Source: Acanthochlamys bracteata (Eukaryota; Streptophyta; Magnoliopsida; Pandanales; Velloziaceae). From it: a stretch of DNA of 64,000 nucleotides. Positions 46,723-58,509 of the stretch are shown piece by piece. The notes below the pieces were generated by a model that was not told the DNA's origin, made no database searches, and saw only the letters and a list, made by a program, of their open reading frames with translations. Within the stretch, counting starts at the first letter, position 1; each line of letters starts with the position of its first letter. The stretch is taken from the NCBI GenBank assembly GCA_019914995.1, contig CM034137.1:4677155-4741154 (forward strand). Reading direction: 5' to 3'. The position numbers were made by a program, and so were the translations under genes.

Positions 46723-47010
46723 GCACTCAATATTTGTTATGAATTGTTCATAATACAGTAGTAAAGAACTAGGTCGAAATTAGAAGTCGAAATGAAGTTC
46801 TTATTAGGTCAAATAAACTCGAAATTAAGTCAAAAACAATAATTTGATCGTTATTCGACCATAGGTCGAAAAATCACCGAATACTTGTCATTTTGATTAT
46901 TTTTATCGACTATACTTCAACCTAATTTTATACTTTATTTCGACTTAATTATGACTTTTTATTTTAACTTAATTTCGATTTCCTGTTTTAACTTAGTTTT
47001 ACTTAATATC
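46723..47010. repeat. GTCGAAAT-like array, inverted relative to 44901-45117
   Basis: Repeats such as 'aggtcgaaattagaagtcga' and, further right, 'tttatttcgacttaattatg' run from about 46765 to 46985. The centre 'gttattcgaccataggtcg' (46852-46870) is the inverse of 'cgatctatggttgaataac' (45030-45048) with two mismatches. Confidence 0.6.
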
Positions 47011-49487
47011 TGTAATGTTTACATTTCTGTGAGCTAAGGAGAGCCATAACTGAAAATAGTGGCCCTTATATACAATGTCTAATTCTTTTATTTTTCCTTC
47101 TTCTTCTCCCTTCCTCTCTGCCTGCCGACAACACCCACTAGCCTTCTTCCTTCCAGTTCCTCTCCGGCATGAAATCGACCTTCTCCGGCGACGGTCATCC
47201 CCTCCAGCTACTCCGTTCATCATCTTCTCTCTCCGGCCACCACTATTACAGCTCCGGCGAGCTCCACCGCGCGGCATAGAAAAACTAGGATTTTGTCCGG
47301 CCATTTCGCCGGCGATCCGACAATGGTGAGTAGCTAGAAACATTTCCCTCAACTTGCTAAGTCTTTTCCCTCATTTAATTGCGTTGATTTTTAGCTTCGG
47401 CGCTTGATTTCGTGTGTGTTTGCCGCCGGACGTTATTTCGTCAATTCCGGCCGCCGGCGACAAAATTGAAGTTCATCGTCTATTCAATCGTATTCTACTG
47501 CCAGTGTTGATCTTCTTTGCTGCCTCGAACGCGTTTGGCCGGAATCCGGTGAACTTTTCTGGCGAACTTTTCGGCGACTCGGTTAGGTGAGTTAAAAATA
47601 TTTGCATCGCGTATTTGAGATTGTTGTTAGATGAAATATTTATTTGTTTCGTTTTAGGAAATTGTTGGATTGAAAATACACGAATTGTTTTCGGTTCAAG
47701 TCGTTTTAGCATTCGATCGTCTTACCTCGTCGGTAAACTTTTTGGATTCATTAGCTTAATATTTTTTTGTGTAGTGGATAGAAAATTGAATGAGTTAAAT
47801 GGATGAAATTCTAAGATGGTTCACCGTATGCTATTGAACATTGGACTCAAATTTAGTTGGGTATTTATTGCAAGTATTTGATTTAGTTTTCGTTAGCGTG
47901 CTTATTATTGAATATACCCGTATGCATGTTAGGTGGTACGAGTGACTTGAGTTCGGACGGTGCGGCTTAGAGTTGACGGTTGATATAAATACTTGCTTGG
48001 ACTACAGGTGAGGATTACCGTGCCATGTTTTCTTGCTAGATTAATGTTAGGCTTTCGGCACAGGTAGCATTTGCTTTGGAAATTCCGACGTACCTTGCCA
48101 TTCTCGTTACATATTATGATTTATCCTTCATGTTACATATGCCTGTACGTGCTTATATTTATTTGACATCATGTTTATAGTTATTACTAGCATGTTCGCA
48201 TATTGTAAACTATGTGGCATAATTATGAGAATTGCTATATACATGTCAATATTTTTCTTTCATATATGCATAAATATAATCACGATAGCATTGAAGGCAT
48301 TGGACATAACATGTTCGTTGTGTAAAAATCTTTTGTATTGCATCTACTTGCTAGGGACTGCATTGGTATGGAACAATGCAGAACCTGACAAGTATTGTTA
48401 TAATATATTATATTATGTATGCTTGAATGAGATATACGGTGGGTCTCAGAATATACTAGGCACCGAGATAGATAAATAGTCGGATGGGTCTCAGAACATA
48501 TTGGGCATCGAATTATAAGATATAAATTATCGGTGGGTCCTAGAACATACTGGGCACTGAGCTGTGATGATATTGCTTACCGGTGGGTCCGAGGATATAC
48601 TGGGCACCGAGCTTGCTTGTGGCTTGTTATATATAAAAGTATTACGTATGTATGCTTGTATGATATATTCGATAGCGTGAGGTGAGTTAAAGATGGGATC
48701 TCACTCGATCGCCTATCTTGTATGATTGTTACACTTGGTATATTCGTATACATTATTACATATATTTGTTTGCATAGGTGCACTATATATATGTATATAT
48801 ATTATAGCATTCAGAGAGTCGCATAACATTGTTTCATATTATCATATATCTCTGCTAAGAACTGAGGCAGTATGGGACGATTCAGAATTTAGTAGAATCT
48901 GATCTGATCTATCGTTGCATCTGCTTCATATAGATAGTACTATAATGCCTACTTAATGCTTTAGCTATCTAAATTGGGCATTCTGCTGTTTTACCTCACT
49001 GAGACTGGGCTCACCTTTTTTTCTCTTCTTTGGCCTCCCCCAGATAGGTCAGAGGCTCGCGGGCGTTGATTAGATACTGTATTGCTGGACCGAGAGCGCA
49101 CGGAGGGTATTTTATAAATCTTTTGGCATATAGTTAGCTCTGTAATCCTCGAAGGGCATTGATTTTTCTTGTACTTTATTGTATGTAGTATTTCTATGGT
49201 ATTTTTTTTAAATTATAATAGGTGTTACGGCTACCAGTAGCCATTAGTAGTATTTTATTTGTAAAACGATTTTTATGCTGATCGTTTTTCTTATTTTGGA
49301 TTTTTGATGATAAGTATAATTATTATTATTTATACAGGTTCTTCATATTAAGTTTCTAGGAAATATTATGTCGAAATTTTTTTGAATATCAACAAGTTAG
49401 TTTTATTGAATTTTAGGTTAGACTTACTGGATTGGCCGAGTTTGGACCTTATCTGTACTCGAATTAGTCCAATATCGGTCATGATCT
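47011..49487 (+). mobile_element. family S LTR, copy B
   Basis: This is collinear with copy A reversed: a pyrimidine-rich leader (47070-47130), CCGGCGA-rich sequence, 'gccggaatccggtga', GTTAGGTGAGTT (near 47580-47595), 'gtgaggattaccgtgccat' (about 48008), 'gctttcggcacaggtagcat', 'gagactgggctca' and 'ttctttggcctcccccagat' (about 49025). A fair start is TGTAATGTTT (47011), and the end near 'ggtcatga' is approximate. No target duplication was found. Frames at 46999-47352 and 47075-47329 are repeat sequence. Confidence 0.65.
48438..48610 (+). repeat. four-unit minisatellite within repeat copy B
   Basis: Units start at 48438, 48482, 48532 and 48582, spacing 44, 50 and 50 bp. Each contains 'ggtgggtctcagaatata', then 'ctgggcaccgag' with small changes. 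It is not seen at the homologous place in copy A. Confidence 0.8.
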
Positions 49488-49489
49488 AG

Positions 49490-50685
49490 TTTTAGGTATT
49501 GATAATATCGACCTTAATTCAACCTAATATTGACTTCATTCCTACCTCCAATTTCAACATAATTCTTCACTATCATAATAGTTGAACCATTCATATCGAA
49601 GAAATCCAATTAGCTAGTATGTGGATCTTGTAACTTTTTGAGGCTAGTTTACCTTCTTAAGTTTTCCTAGTTTTTCTCATGTAAAATTTTATATTTGTGT
49701 TTCCTTTATTTCTATCTCAATTTTTAAATATTTAGACAAAATTTTTAAATGTATTTAATAATTTAGTTGCGTCTATCGACAATCAAACTGATATGATATT
49801 TTGAATATCTAATTTACTTTAGTCGTACGACTGTCTTTGGAACATTGCGTGACTTGCGCATATCGTTGGTAAATCCCTTTTTTATTGTAATGTAAAAGCG
49901 CCGAGGCAAGATATTCTTTTTATTTTTATGATTTTAAGATTAATTAAATATATAGTTGATAGCGTGAAATTTTACTATATGACCCACATGTAAGTAAAAT
50001 GTATGTGTACGCGATTACTGATGGATCACGGTGTCTTGAAAATATACTTGTGGTGGTCTTTATTTTATTTTTGGGTGGTTTTTTAACAAAACATTATTCC
50101 GTACATTAATTAAAATCATGAATCTATATTATTTCAAATCAATATATTCTTTCAATAATGATCATCTTTTTCGGAGAATCATTAAAAGATCTGTTCAAAT
50201 TAAAATATGCACAATCTCTATTATAATGATGTGAAATAATTTGGAATAAGAACTTCTGATTTGAAAGTTTGTAAATTGTTGCAGGAGTATGAGGCGTGTT
50301 TTAGTGATAACTCTAGCAGCAAATTATTAAGCTGTAATAATTTATAGGCAAATAATTAGTAATGACAGAAAGGAAAATGTACGATTAGATGTTAAGAACG
50401 TCTAACAAAGACCAACTAACAAATAATAGTTGTTGTTCATCAAGACAATAATCTTGTAATTAGTGTATATGTGAAGCAAACTAATTTCTTTTTCTTTCTT
50501 CTTTGTGAGTAAATCAATCAACCAGATGGACAATGAATGACAAATTATAGGTCGAGTCCCAAAACAAATTATTAACAATTTTATTGCAGCCTAAAGTCAA
50601 GATATTAGTTAGACTTATACATAATATTCTAGACTGAATTATTCTTATACCTAACAGGAAGGCAGCAGTGTTAGATAACAGAAAA

Positions 50686-50688
<3 letters not shown>
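49490..50688. other. intergenic, no gene seen
   Basis: A short partial GTCGAAAT-type block is visible at about 49505-49570 ('ttcaacctaatattgact'). Otherwise it is AT-rich sequence without features, ending in a (TA)n tract at about 50689-50716. Confidence 0.4.
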
Positions 50689-50716
<28 letters not shown>

Positions 50717-51125
50717 GAAAAAGTGGAGATAAAATCATCTATTTTTAAAAACACTTTAGGACACTCTTTTCTAAAAAGGTGCATAAAAAATTTTAAAATT
50801 TAATTTCTATCGTTAGATATAAAAAACTATAAATTATAAATATAATGATAAAATTTTAACTCAATTGATCACGAATTGATCTCAATCAAATTTCTTGATC
50901 AAATTGACATAAAAAAAATAATAAATATTTTTATTAAATTTTATTATTTATATCATTCGATCAAGCGTCGGATGAATGTAAATTCGTAATCCAATTGAAT
51001 TAAAATTTTATTAGTATATTTTTTATTAATAATGTTTCATTTATAATGATGAAAATTAAATTTGATACTCTAGATAAAAAAGGACTCCTATAAAGTGCTC
51101 CTAAAAATAAAATATTTTATCTCTA
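50717..51125. mobile_element. Micron-like MITE in a (TA)n tract, copy 2
   Basis: It is bounded by (TA)n at about 50689-50716 and 51126-51144. The inverted ends share GGAGATAAAAT (left) with AGAGATAAAAT (right, other strand), then TATTTTTA and CACTTTA(G/T)A/GGA. Internal 'gcgtcggatgaatgtaaatt' and 'gtaatccaattgaattaaaa' match the copy at 31985-32369. Confidence 0.75.
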
Positions 51126-51144
51126 TTATATATATATATATATA

Positions 51145-53700
51145 CTAACCAAAGACAACAAAATGGTACATTTTGGTTTTCTTTGTTTTGGTTGTGTGCA
51201 TAGAAAATAAACAAGCATTAAACGAAATATCCAACTAACTTTACATTGCGTAACAACTTCGGCTAAACAAAAAGGTCCAAAGACCAGGTTAATTTTAAAA
51301 ACAGATAATCTATCTGATTCTTTTGATGTAAATGTATACAACGGTGGATATTTTCGAATAAACTTATATTAAAGGTGTGTTTACTTCAAAATAAACTTAA
51401 ATGTTTTAAAATAGATTAAAAAATTTAAATTTAAAATATTTTATAAAAAATCTTTTGTGTTAATTTTGTATTATAGTAAGTTTTCAAATTAAATTTTGAA
51501 AAAATAAAAAAAATTTAAAATTATTTGTTTATTTATATTAAAAATAAATTTTAAAAAATAAAATTTTAGCGATAGATAAGCGCGTACTAAAATAATTTGG
51601 TTCTTTCGAACTATTGGTACTTTAGTGGTAACTTTTTACGTACATTTGTTCAAGTTTAAAAAAGCTTTGATTCCATCTCTTCACTCTCAAAAAATTTAGG
51701 CACCATTTTTCGGTGCATCTGAACTCAATTTTATTTCAGTTATTTATTTTATATTTTTTAATTTGTTTATATTTAAATTTTTTTGATAAAAAAAGTTATA
51801 TATCGTAAAATACTACTATTATTTAGTTTTATTTTTAAAAATAATTCGATTTTTATAAATATATTTTAAAAGTATTTTTATATTTCAAAAAATTATATTT
51901 TATAATACTTTTAAACGTTCTTTTATATTTATAAGAATTATTTGCTTGCTTAAAAGTAATTTTTAAAATAACTAAAACATAAGCCTGTAAAAACAAATCT
52001 ACATAGATAATATACACAATAATTTAAAAATAATATTTTAATAAAAAAAGTCCGTTACTAATCTGTCTTCAGCAAATAAGCCGATAATATATTACTTTTT
52101 TTTTCTTGTTTTTTGATAGAAAAAGTCTAAAATCTAGTTTTTTTTTTATTGTCTTGTTACAAAAACTCAAGAAGAAACAAAAAAGTCTTTTCTTTTTTTT
52201 TTGAAAAATATTCGTCCACCCCTACTACTTCACTTAATTTATTTTAACTTATTTTTATTCTGATCTAGGGCTGGTTTGACGGTATTTTATTATTTTATTA
52301 TTTAATTTTTTATTGTATTTTTTAATAATATATCTATAATATTATAAAAAAATTTAGAATTTAAAAATACAAAAAAATTCTAAGTAATAACAATTTTTCA
52401 TTATTATAAAAACTAGAACTCTTTCTCTAAAAATTTTATAAATATTTTTCATTTTAAATTGTTTTTAAAAATATTTCTAAATATTTCTTAGTTAAGAGTA
52501 ATCTCTCCCTCTCTCCCATGCACACAATGACACAACACAATAAATAACAGTGAAGGACACTAATAGTCCAAGATGATAAGGCCCACAAACTTCTTGTTTT
52601 ATTTGGAGATGGTGTTTTCAAAGACCAGGCCAATTTTCATGTGTTACGTGCTGTTTGTTATTATAAGGAAAATATAAGAATTGCTATAATAATCTGAGGA
52701 ATATATATGTAGCGCTTTAGTTAGTTGTTTGCCGTCACAGTATTACGAATGATAAAAATGAAAAGAACAGAATTACAAAGAGACGAAGGTTAGTTAAGTA
52801 CGCGTATATTCTTAAATGTGACAAATCTAATAGTGATAGTTTTCATCTCTTTTTAACGCTGCTATTAATCTGAATGCTGTATTTCGCAATGTTTATTAAG
52901 TTACTTTAGTATTTTCACTCTCAGTAGTTTGAAACTAAAGCAACCATTTATGGAAGTTAAAAAATAAAGTTTTAACTGTTACGGTTTTTTGCTTCTTTGA
53001 GTAGAATTTTTGAACTGGAATTTGGCAAACTAACTTGACGCTTGCTGCTTTAGTTTCTGACATTGCATCTATGGTAAAAGAAGCAAGAATTCTTAAAACA
53101 ACCAACCAAAAGATTATTTAGCATTGCACTAGCTACTAGTCTTTGTAAAAATTGAATGCAGATGTCCCTATTATATAGTAGTTGTGACTTTGATGATTAA
53201 CACAAACTATATTGAATTAATTGAAGTCCTGAAAATGATAAGAAAGATGCTTTATGTGGTGTTGAAATTGATATCTTGCTTGTTCAACATTACACACTAA
53301 TAATGATGACCAAATTAAATCATTCATAAGAAATTCAAGATTTTTTAAAAGAAATTTTTTAGCAAATACATAAAATAAGAAAAAAATTGAAATATTAATG
53401 TGTTTAACAATTACATGTAACTAAAAAGAAAGAAGACCTCTCTTATTGGCTTAGAAGGCGTTGATAGTGCTTTTGATATGAAATTTTTTTTAAATAAAAA
53501 ATATTTTTATTTTTTTAAATAAATTATATTTTTAATTTAAAAAATAGTAAAAATAAAAAAATAAAAAATTAGTTTTATGAAGTGAAATGCCAAAACTGGA
53601 CTTAGAGTTTCAAGGGAAGGAAGATTCTCCGAGGTTTCAATTTCTAATATCTTCTCAACAACTAACCATTAAAAATATAATAATAATAATAATTAAAAAT
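51145..53700. other. AT-rich intergenic with MITE-like repeats, MYB upstream region
   Basis: AT-rich blocks at about 51365-51590, 51690-51925 and 52270-52495 share order and ends ('ggtgtgtttac', 'tttaaacgttctttt') with repeats elsewhere. No gene is supported. The right end is the distal promoter of the MYB gene. Confidence 0.45.
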
Positions 53701-53720
53701 GTTGGTCTTTTCTCTCTCAT

Positions 53721-53730
53721 CTCTATAAAT
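53721..53730 (+). promoter_or_regulatory. probable TATA box of the MYB gene
   Basis: ctctataaat sits about 355 bp upstream of the MYB start codon, followed by a CT-rich leader. It is the best TATA match in the upstream region. Confidence 0.5.
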
Positions 53731-54084
53731 TTCTCTATTTCACTATCAATTTTATCACTTCCAACTTTTTTCTCACTCTCAAGATACCTTAAATCCCAAA
53801 CAAATCTTGCTTAAAACCCACTTAATTTCTTCTTTCTCCTTCCCTGTTGTCGCTATTCTAATTTCCAGAGTTTTAATTTCCTTTTCTTATATCTTACCTT
53901 GAATTTCAATTTTACAACACCAGTTCTTTCCTTGTCTCAAATCAACATTTGTATATCTATTTAATCACACGTCATACTGTTAGAGCTAGCTAAAGAGCTT
54001 CTAGTGTATCAGTCGTACATACATATATACAAAGGCATCAATAAGGTTGTCTTCCAAGGTTTGTTAGCATTCCGAGACGCCGAT

Positions 54085-55150
54085 ATGGGCCGGCATTCAT
54101 GCTGCTCTAAGCAAAAGCTAAGGAAAGGGTTTTGGTCACCTGAAGAAGATGAAAAGCTTTACAGCCATATTATCAGCTACGGTGTAGGATGTTGGAGCTC
54201 TGTCCCAAAGCAAGCAGGTAATTTTACATCAATACATCGTGCTGATATTTAACATTCTCTTTCTGATAATTTGTGCTTGAAATTGTTATGTTCGTCGATG
54301 TTCTAGGACTGCAACGATGCGGGAAGAGCTGCAGACTGAGATGGATAAACTACTTGAGGCCTGACCTCAAGAGGGGTTCATTCTCACAGCAGGAAGAAGA
54401 AATTATCATTAGACTTCATGAAGTTTTAGGAAACCGGTAACACCTTTTCTCTTCTTTTTAATAAATAATTTTGCATGACTTCATAGGGTTGATAAAAGTT
54501 ATGTTCTTGTATGGGGTTGCAGGTGGTCTCAGATTGCCGCTCAATTACCTGGAAGAACAGATAATGAGATCAAGAACTACTGGAATTCATGCCTCAAGAA
54601 GAAGCTAAAGCAACAAGGGATTGACCCAACGTCGCACAAGCCATTGACTGAAACTCATGAAGAAGAACAAGATGAGAAGCCTGATATAAAGAACACAACT
54701 ACCAAAAGTTTGTCTTTTACAAAACCAGTTCTCAATCCTTTCCCTGCATCTTCATTCGACGCTAGCCTGAACTTCTACCAGCAAATGCAGCAAGACACGT
54801 ACAAATTGTTTGGTCACCAAGGAACGCGTATGAGCTCTGATGTTTCTTTTTTCCCTATACATCAGTCAGGATTCTGTGAATTCGGTAATGCATTAGACAT
54901 TTCAGAGAGTTCCAGTAATAGTAGTAATTGGAACTCTAACGTAACATCTCAAATTAGTAGTGTGGTGGGTGAAGATGTCCTGAACTGGAGTTCGGGCACA
55001 AAACTTAATGCATTGGTGAGTGGAATTCAGAATCAGAAGCAGGAATTGAGCCACTGGCAAGAAGAACAACGGCACAATGTTCATAATACAGAAGATTTCA
55101 GCAGCTTTCAGTTAAGGTCATTGTCCTGGGACATCACAGAATTGTTTTGA
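54085..55150 (+). CDS. R2R3-MYB transcription factor, three exons
   Basis: Exons are 54085-54217, 54307-54436 and 54523-55150, with GT-AG introns of 89 and 86 bp at the two positions conserved in most plant R2R3-MYB genes. The product is 296 aa. R2 (about residues 14-61) holds [23 protein letters not shown] and [13 protein letters not shown]3 (about 67-112) holds [29 protein letters not shown] and [11 protein letters not shown]. All tryptophans are in place, with the usual hydrophobic residue replacing the first Trp of R3. The bHLH-interaction signature of R3 is absent. The start [15 protein letters not shown] and [10 protein letters not shown] after R3 place it with the MYB50/55/61/86-type group (subgroup 13), linked in other plants to secondary wall, xylem and stomatal functions. 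The C-terminal half is Ser/Asn/Gln-rich and likely regulatory. An upstream in-frame ATG at 54004 adds 27 residues with no family support. The gene looks intact. Confidence 0.93.
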
Positions 55151-56235
55151 ACACTTTCCAGCAGAATCCAGCCGGCATTTCATTTGAAATTCATCACCTT
55201 CTTTCGTTTACTTATTTTCTTCATCTTTCTAGGTCTCTTCATTGATGTTGACAGCGACACAAGAAAAATGTTGTGATATTGTTTTTATTTTAATACATTT
55301 TCTTTTAAAAAACACACAGGGGTATGAATTATGTACTTCACAAGTTTGTGAGTATAATGCATTCATATTTGCAAGTGGGTTTACGAAAATGATCTTTTAG
55401 TACAACACCTTTAGCCATTTAACTACTAGATTTGAAGTGAAGTAAAAGGCAGTACGTAATAAACGTTTGTGACCGTCTCTATTAGCACCAACTAGCAAAG
55501 CAATGTTACTAAGACACAACCTTTGATAAAATTCCGTAGCGTATAAATTTTTAACATTTTGCGGAGGGATGCATCACATAGCAATATAGCAAAGAGAAGG
55601 ACAAACGTAGACAAAAGCGAAAATCAAACTTTGTATGCACTAAGGAGCAGAACGCATGGAAAGAGTGCTGGTTGAATTAATATTTACGCCATCCATTAAT
55701 TTTATGATAACAGAAAGAACCAAGCTAATGCTGACAGATCACAATGTCTTCTCCAATCATTTGTATGATAACTAAGTCCAACTAAAGATGCTTTGCAATG
55801 TTATTTTTTCCTTATTGTAAAACAAATCCCCGTTTATTGGTTGAAAATGTCAAAAGAAATCTTCCGTTTTCTTATAGACGATCTCCAGAAAGCTCATATA
55901 TATCTAGGTGTCATGCTGGCCTAGATGAAATAACGACCGATGTATTGATCGAGATTGAAGATTTTGAACTGAGTCTTATTCAAGCTCTTTGATGGAAACA
56001 ATCCTGAGGCCATTTTGTTTCTTGGAACCAAACTTCGACGACAGTACTGTATTAACGGTCACAAAAATTCTGGTGTATGCACAACACCCGCGTAAGCATA
56101 AATCAGAAGCCATTTGACCTGACGTATCATATCCACAAAAGACTTATATTAGCTTCTTCAGCAATTCAGTTGTTACGGTTTTGCGTGCATCAATAGATCT
56201 GTGTTGATGTGAAGACGGAGAGGCAACGTAAGAAC
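55151..56235. other. 3' flank of MYB and intergenic, no gene seen
   Basis: The first 200-300 bases are probably 3' UTR. A frame at 55798-55992 has no known domain. Confidence 0.45.
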
Positions 56236-56820
56236 TGTAGAATCAAAAAACTTGGAACCGAAGTAAAATTATTTCTAATAAAATAGATAATACAAAATCT
56301 ACTTAATACAAGATATTTAATGATTAATCTTTTCAGATTTAACCAAAACAGTCATTAGAATTTTAAAAAATTTAAAAAGCAATAAAATGAAGTTTGGCTT
56401 CAAGAGAAAAATCACAGTCCACGAAGAGGAGAGAAAAGATTTTATTATAAAATTTTGTGAAGATTACATAAAATTTTGGAACAAAAGAGAGCAAATCTTA
56501 TAAAAGCTCCAAAACGAAAATGATAGAACTCCCTGAAAAAATAGAAAAAAAATTATATCAACTCATGTCAACCAAGAAACACTTCTTTAGAAAAAAACCC
56601 ACGCAAGAAGGATACAAATAGAAAACATATAAAAGAAGAGCCAAAACAAAAAACCTGTCAAAATTTGGATTAGTAGATATTAGGTCGTTAACTCCTTTTG
56701 TAAAAGAAGTGGTCGCACAAAATGCACATAAGCTGCATAAGGTCGTACAGACCTTAAACATGGTCGCCCAAAGCTAAAAGTAGGTCTTACAAGGTCGAGA
56801 TTGTAGGACAAAATATAGCA
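56236..56820 (-). repeat. putative 3' LTR of copia element 1
   Basis: It lies directly after the polypurine tract and has TG...CA ends (plus-strand TGTAGAATC to AATATAGCA). On the minus strand it has a TATA-like ttttatatg and an aataaaatc poly(A)-type signal. No matching 5' LTR is seen beside the primer site, so the boundaries are inferred. Confidence 0.45.
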
Positions 56821-57082
56821 AATCTCCACCTTGACTTGAATTTCAATTAAGAGAAGTCTTCTCTCCATTAATGTTTCATTAAACACCATTTATATGTTAC
56901 GAATACTAACCAATTCCAAGCAATGTTTGAAGTTGCAAACTGGAAGAGCCTTTATCAGCATATCAACTTGATTATCACTGTAATCTTTTTCATAATACAA
57001 GCACCTTGGAAGACAATATCTATGGTAAAATGAAATCTGATATCAATGTGTTTATATCTCTCATGATATATTTGGTCTTTAG

Positions 57083-58460
57083 TCAAATGAATAGCACTTT
57101 GGCTATCACAAAAACTACAGTAATGTCTTGATTCAAAGCAAGCTCTCTATATAGACCTCGCAGCTTAATAGCTTCCTTAATGGCTTCAGTAGTAGCCATA
57201 TCTTCAGCTTTTGTGTTTGATAAAGCAACTGCATGTTGCAAAAAAACTTTCCAACTTATAGCGGAACTAGTAAGAGAGAATACATAGGCAACTAAAGATC
57301 TTCTATGATTCAAATTTCCTAAATAATCTGAATCTACATAGCCAACAAGGGTCCAATCACTATTTATAAACTCCAAACAAGTATATGATTACCTCGCAAA
57401 GAACGGAGAATCTATTTAACCATTCGCCAATGTTTTTTTCTTGGATTTTTCATACATCTACTAACAAATCTAATAACATGTGAAATGTCTGGACGAGCGC
57501 ACACATTGCATATATAAGACAACCAATTGCACTAAAATAAAAATTTGAGACATATCTGACCTCTCTTCTTTAGTTTGAGGTGATAGAGTTGAAGAGAGTT
57601 TAAAGTGAGCTACGAAAGGAGTGTTAACAGGTTTAGAATGCTTCATATTGATGGCTGTAAAACTTTTTCTACATAACTCTTTTGAGACAAAAATAGTTTT
57701 CCAGTTTTGCAATCTTTGAAGATTTTCATACCTAAAATCTTCTTTGAAGCTCTTAAATTCTTCATTTTAAAATTTTTATTCAGCCTGTTCTTCAAATTGT
57801 GGATCTCTGATATGTTCTTTACAGCAATCAACATGACATTAACATAGAAGAGTAGATAAATAAAAGATTCATTATGAAGCTACTTGAAATGAATGCAATT
57901 GTCATAATCAATTAGGTTGTAACGAATATCCATCATAAATGAGTCAAAGTTTTTATACCACTGTCTAGTGGATTATTTTAAATCATATAAAGAACTTTTC
58001 AATAAGCAATCATGGCCTTCTTTCCCCTCAAAGACAAAACCTTCAAATTGATGCATATAGATTTGTTCTTTTAGTTCACCATGCAAGAACGCAGTTTTGA
58101 CATCAAATTGGTGTAAATCATGCATGGCTACTAATGCAAGAGATGAATAAAAGTATGCTTCACTACAGGTGAAAAAATGTTATTGAAATCAACACCTGCT
58201 ACCTGAGAATGACCCTGTATCGTGCATTTTTGGTTTCGAAAGCATCTTCCTTTTTCTTGAAAATTCATTTGCAATCAACAATTTTCTTTCCATTTGGTGG
58301 CTTTAACAAAACCAATGTGTTTATTCTTGTACAATGACTCGATTTCTTCATCCATTACAATGAGTCATTTTTCAGATTCAGAACAAGAGATAGCTTCCTT
58401 TTAGGAAGTTGGTGTAGGATCATCAACAGTTTTAGCAATAGATAAGGCATAAGCAACAAG
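57083..58460 (-). pseudogene. copia reverse transcriptase and RNase H, inactive
   Basis: On the minus strand the RT active-site box reads YVNVMLIA at 57823-57846, where copia RTs have YVDDM. Both catalytic aspartates are lost. The next part (57834-57643) has 'LGMKIFKDCKTGKLFLSQ', typical of the segment after the active site. RNase H follows (57376-57083), with DWTLVGYVDSDYLGN, SAISWKVFLQHAVALS and AEDMATTEAIKEAIKL, then a frameshift. The region before 58000 is broken by stops. Confidence 0.85.
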
Positions 58461-58509
58461 ATCTGCATAACTATACCTCTTGGGTTGTTTAATTATTATT
58501 TTTCTCTAT

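Noticed and set aside
46999-47352. Two overlapping opposite frames as genes
   Set aside because: They coincide with the start of repeat copy B; GC-rich codons give long frames on both strands.
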